NCBI GenBank assembly: GCA_016929465.1
Contig: JAFGIT010000386.1
Location: forward strand, 1-8,416
Direction: 5' to 3'
DNA from: JAFGIT01 sp016929465 [NCBI: Candidatus Coatesbacteria bacterium]
GTDB lineage: Bacteria > B130-G9
DNA: 8,416 nucleotides
Shown: piece by piece, positions 6,308 through 8,416 of the stretch
Position numbering within the stretch: the first letter of the stretch is position 1
Layout of the letters: the number at the start of each line of letters is the position of its first letter
Made by a program: the position numbers and the translations under genes
Notes under the pieces: generated by a model
What the model was told of the DNA's origin: nothing
What the model saw: only the letters and a program-made list of their open reading frames with translations
Database searches by the model: none

Positions 6308-7967
6308 TTGTCGCTCCCTTCAATCGTGATCGATATCGCTCAGCGTCCCGTCGAAGCTCATTATCGCACACACCTGACGAGATATGAGACCAGGGCAGTA
6401 TCTCGCCCCATCGCCGCTCTCGCTGAGCGTAGAACTCAGGATTGATGTCCACCATCTTCCGCGCGGCGTGCCAGTCGAAGTCGGTCTCCGCAAGGGCAGA
6501 GACAAGGCGTGCAGAGCGACGGTCCCCACGCGATAGAGCGGCCTGCATGAACGCCCATTTGGGGACATCCGCATGCACGGACACCCCGCGCGTCGAGCCC
6601 AGGCCGACCTTGACGGCCTTTATGCGGCGTGCGAGCTCGCTCGGATCGAGCATCGCCTCCCACTGCAGAGGCGTCTGCGCTTTGGGAACGAATGAGGCAA
6701 CCGACACATTTATCAATACATCTCTCTTGCCGAGAGAACGCTCTTTGAGGCCGTGCTTCATCCGCTTCACAAGCGACACGATTTTCTCGACCTCATCCAT
6801 GGTCTCACCGGGCAGCCCGACCATGAAGTAGAGCTTGAGTGACCTGAAGCCGGCGCTTGCGACCTGGGCCGCTACCTCGATTAGCACATCATCAGAACAC
6901 TCCTTCGAGATTGCGGCTCTGAGATTCTCATCACCAGACTCTGGTGCGATGGTTATCGTCTGTTGACCTCCCCGCCTGAGTAAATCGAGGACAGCCGCGT
7001 CGATCCTATCAGCTCTGAGCGAGGATACGGTGATGCCCATGCCCATACCAAGCAGATTTTCCAGGATTTCAGGCAGATTCGGATGGTCGGCGACCGCTGA
7101 CCCGAGCAAACCGACCGCCTTGCGATAGGGCTTTATCTCCTTTGCCGCGTAAAGGATATCTTGGGGAGTCATGAATCGAGCGGGTCGATTGCAGTACGAG
7201 GCCATGCAGAATCTGCATGCTCTTGGGCAGCCCCTTACGGCCTCGACGAGCCCGACATGGCCGAATTCGGTATCCTCTGTGAAGATGACCGTCCGAGCCG
7301 GCTTCAGCGATTCTCTTGCCGTTGCTCTTCTCTCGACACCATTTCTGTCACCTTTCGCTTTGATTGTCGCCACTGTCCCGTCAGGTCCGTATTCGATCGT
7401 GAATAGGTTCGGGACATAGACACCATCGATTGCGGACACGCGGTCGAGAAGCTCCGACCTTTCGGCCTTCTCATACTTAGCGGAGAAGAGAACCTCTGCG
7501 AGCTCCAGGATTGCGAACTCACCGTCTCCGATGACGAAGGCGTCAACGAATTGTGCGAGTGGTTCGGGATTTGCACTGACCGCGCATCCGCCGGCGACTA
7601 CGAGCGGCTCCCCGAACGACCTGGCGCCCGCACTCGTCTCGATCCCGCTCATGCTCAAGAACCGAACGAGATTGGGGTAGTCATTTTCGAATGACATCGA
7701 GAACGCGATGACATCGAAGCGTGAGGGCAGCTCCCCGCTATCTGCGGAGACGGGCGCCGCCGTCTCTCCCCGCTGGGACCTCTCGGGGATGAAAGCTCGC
7801 TCGCAGCGAACAAAATCGAGCGAATTCAGCGCTGCATAGATGGTGTGGAAGCCGAGGTTCGACATCCCAACGAAGTAGCTATTCGGGAAGACGAGCAGGA
7901 CGTTCAGCTTCCCGCCCGGGTCCTTCCTGATTGCCCCTATCTCGCTGTATTTTTTTCCTATTCCCAT
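6294..7967 (-). CDS. Radical SAM protein with B12-binding-like N-terminal region (TIGR03960-like)
   Basis: I take ATG 7967 (557 residues) as the start because AGGGA lies 5 nt upstream; the frame extends to ATG 7997 without such a site. The N-terminal region has VFPNSYFVGMSNLGFHTIY (about 27-44) and GGCAVSANPEPLAQFVDAFVIGDGE (126-150). These are the conserved features of a Rossmann-like, B12-binding-related domain, but the DxHxxG cobalamin-ligating motif is not seen. The radical SAM core follows with CPRACRFC, giving C247, C251 and C254 (CxxxCxxC) for the 4Fe-4S cluster, then TIAPESGDENLR and KLYFMVGLPGET. The C-terminal third contains FVPKAQTPLQWE (426-437), SRGDRR (479-484) and LPWSHISSGV (524-533), all typical of the TIGR03960-like family. 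The protein should therefore be an SAM-cleaving cytoplasmic enzyme. The substrate of the family is not established as far as I know. The DUF2344 partner often fused or adjacent in relatives is absent; a CapA-like gene follows instead. Confidence 0.9.
   Translation of the reverse strand: MGIGKKYSEIGAIRKDPGGKLNVLLVFPNSYFVGMSNLGFHTIYAALNSLDFVRCERAFIPERSQRGETAAPVSADSGELPSRFDVIAFSMSFENDYPNLVRFLSMSGIETSAGARSFGEPLVVAGGCAVSANPEPLAQFVDAFVIGDGEFAILELAEVLFSAKYEKAERSELLDRVSAIDGVYVPNLFTIEYGPDGTVATIKAKGDRNGVERRATARESLKPARTVIFTEDTEFGHVGLVEAVRGCPRACRFCMASYCNRPARFMTPQDILYAAKEIKPYRKAVGLLGSAVADHPNLPEILENLLGMGMGITVSSLRADRIDAAVLDLLRRGGQQTITIAPESGDENLRAAISKECSDDVLIEVAAQVASAGFRSLKLYFMVGLPGETMDEVEKIVSLVKRMKHGLKERSLGKRDVLINVSVASFVPKAQTPLQWEAMLDPSELARRIKAVKVGLGSTRGVSVHADVPKWAFMQAALSRGDRRSARLVSALAETDFDWHAARKMVDINPEFYAQRERRWGEILPWSHISSGVCDNELRRDAERYRSRLKGATNATG
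6314..6319 (-). promoter_or_regulatory. Shine-Dalgarno of the CapA-like gene inside the radical SAM gene
   Basis: AGGGAG (minus strand, 6319-6314) lies 6 nt before ATG 6307, within the last codons of the preceding gene. It supports the overlapping start. Confidence 0.6.
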
Positions 7968-7972
7968 TTTCA

Positions 7973-7977
7973 TCCCT
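7973..7977 (-). promoter_or_regulatory. Ribosome binding site deciding the radical SAM start
   Basis: AGGGA (minus strand, 7977-7973) is 5 nt before ATG 7967. The alternative ATGs at 7973 and 7997 have no well-placed site, so 7967 is preferred. Confidence 0.5.
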
Positions 7978-8043
7978 GGTCTGCTGGCGAGCCACATCTA
8001 CATCGGAATCGAGCGCGATCCGAATTGATGAATGTGGCCCTGA

Positions 8044-8058
8044 TGAGCCAATGGCTCA
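8044..8058. promoter_or_regulatory. 15-bp palindrome, candidate operator at the predicted start point
   Basis: TGAGCCAATGGCTCA is a perfect 7-bp inverted repeat around one central base. It lies 5 bp downstream of the minus-strand TATAAT, so it covers the expected transcription start (about 8057). This is a classic position for a repressor operator. It could instead form a small 5'-UTR hairpin. No regulator gene is in the window. Confidence 0.4.
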
Positions 8059-8063
8059 CAGTC

Positions 8064-8069
8064 ATTATA
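8064..8069 (-). promoter_or_regulatory. Candidate promoter -10 box of the radical SAM/CapA/beta-helix group
   Basis: A perfect TATAAT (minus strand, 8069-8064) sits about 97 nt before the radical SAM start. The best -35 is weak: TTTCCT with a 16-bp spacer. It implies a leader of roughly 90 nt. Called from consensus match and position only. Confidence 0.45.
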
Positions 8070-8234
8070 GCCGACGAACCAACAAAGGAAATCGGCACTT
8101 CGAACGAATGGGGGGCGTAAGGGTGCGACTCGAAATTGTAGGTAGGCCATCTCAAGCTCGTTTGGGGACGATGTCGGCTCGAATAAATATGCTCTCATGC
8201 CTTTGAATGCCTCGAAGGGGCATCACATGAGTAG

Positions 8235-8266
8235 CCGTAGGTGCAGGCCAAAGGCCAAGCCTACGG
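8235..8266. repeat. Palindrome H1
   Basis: CCGTAGG (8235-8241) pairs with CCTACGG (8260-8266), and an inner GGCC-AAA-GGCC (8246-8256) pairs within it. Together they give a two-part hairpin with asymmetric internal loops. It is the first of a cluster of four dyads. Confidence 0.6.
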
Positions 8267-8288
8267 ACCATGAACCGTCATAGAAAAA

Positions 8289-8332
8289 CTTCCTCCGCAC
8301 GCCAATCGCGAGCGATTGGCGTGCGGAGTAAG
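8289..8332 (-). terminator. Strong hairpin H2 with T-run: leftward intrinsic terminator or palindromic element
   Basis: A perfect 17-bp inverted repeat (8293-8309 with 8312-8328; arm CTCCGCACGCCAATCGC) extends past one C·T mismatch by three more pairs (8289-8291 with 8330-8332). On the minus strand the stem is followed directly by TTTTT (8288-8284), as in a Rho-independent terminator for a leftward transcript entering from beyond the right edge. The plus-strand flank has no T-run. The long perfect stem would also fit a dispersed palindromic repeat. Confidence 0.6.
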
Positions 8333-8357
8333 AAACAAGGGCTGATTGACGTCCTCT

Positions 8358-8384
8358 GTACCCCACGCTTCCGCATGGGGCTAC
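8358..8384. repeat. Palindrome H3
   Basis: CCCCA (8361-8365) pairs with TGGGG (8376-8380). An inner GC/GC pair encloses a TTCC loop after one C·A mismatch. Outside a bulged C (8381), GTA (8358-8360) pairs with TAC (8382-8384). No T-run follows on either strand, so it is not a terminator. Confidence 0.5.
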
Positions 8385-8393
8385 CCACGGTCT

Positions 8394-8409
8394 CGCCCTT
8401 ATCAGGGCG
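8394..8409. repeat. Palindrome H4
   Basis: CGCCCT (8394-8399) pairs with AGGGCG (8404-8409) around a TATC loop. The element may continue past the right edge. Confidence 0.5.
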
Positions 8410-8416
8410 GCGATCA

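Larger units (their letters stand above)
7968..8416. other. Gene-free right end with regulatory and palindromic content
   Basis: No credible protein gene is seen on either strand in these 449 bp; the short open frames lack ribosome binding sites and recognisable sequence. From left to right it holds the leader and promoter of the leftward gene group (7968-8069), a featureless stretch (about 8070-8230), and four hairpin-forming dyads (8235-8409) that run to the window edge. Confidence 0.65.

Noticed and set aside
7968-7997. Longer start of the radical SAM gene at 7997
   Set aside because: No Shine-Dalgarno precedes it, whereas AGGGA is well placed for ATG 7967. The 10 extra residues show no family feature.
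7998-8206. Short open frames on both strands upstream of the radical SAM gene
   Set aside because: They overlap each other in several frames, lack ribosome binding sites and resemble no protein; the region fits a promoter and leader.
8235-8409. Integron attC site or CRISPR array
   Set aside because: The dyads have different sequences, no attC core sites are seen, and there is no identical repeat with unique spacers.

Overview
The window is 8,416 bp of moderately GC-rich bacterial DNA with five full-length protein genes, one gene cut by the left edge, and a gene-free right end of about 450 bp rich in hairpins. No tRNA, rRNA, IS element, CRISPR array or prophage gene was seen. The taxon cannot be fixed from sequence alone. 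A TTG start, a GGG-rich beta-helix surface protein with the 'SPCIDAG...VDMGYHY' tail signature, and clustered intergenic palindromes all suggest a Gram-negative-type, environmental, probably uncultured lineage such as a Planctomycetes-like group or a candidate phylum. That placement is inference.

Left part (1-2955, plus strand). Three co-directional genes follow one another with short gaps: a polytopic membrane protein (5' end outside the window), a membrane-anchored TPR protein with a C-terminal jelly-roll-like domain, and a small metallo-beta-lactamase-fold hydrolase of the Lactamase_B_3 type. Between the first two lies a 17-codon ORF whose stop overlaps the TTG start of the TPR gene, suggesting translational coupling. 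The first two genes look like cell-envelope functions; the hydrolase may only share the transcript.

Right part (3015-7967, minus strand). Three genes read leftwards and converge on the first group. In transcription order they are a radical SAM protein with a B12-binding-like N-terminal region, a CapA-family (poly-gamma-glutamate synthesis type) metallophosphatase-like protein overlapping it by 14 nt, and a secreted right-handed beta-helix protein built from about 15 coils of 24 residues. A perfect TATAAT and a 15-bp palindrome lie upstream of the radical SAM gene, and a second TATAAT lies upstream of the beta-helix gene.

Right end (7968-8416). It carries the putative promoter/operator and then four dyad-symmetric hairpins. 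The centres of the first three are exactly 60 bp apart. The strongest has a 17-bp perfect inverted repeat followed, on the minus strand, by a T-run, as in an intrinsic terminator for a leftward gene outside the window.

Most distinctive are the double-cysteine-ladder beta-helix protein, the regularly spaced palindrome cluster, the promoter with a palindrome at the predicted start point, and the CapA-like protein with Gln where the family usually has Glu. None of these proves a new system.
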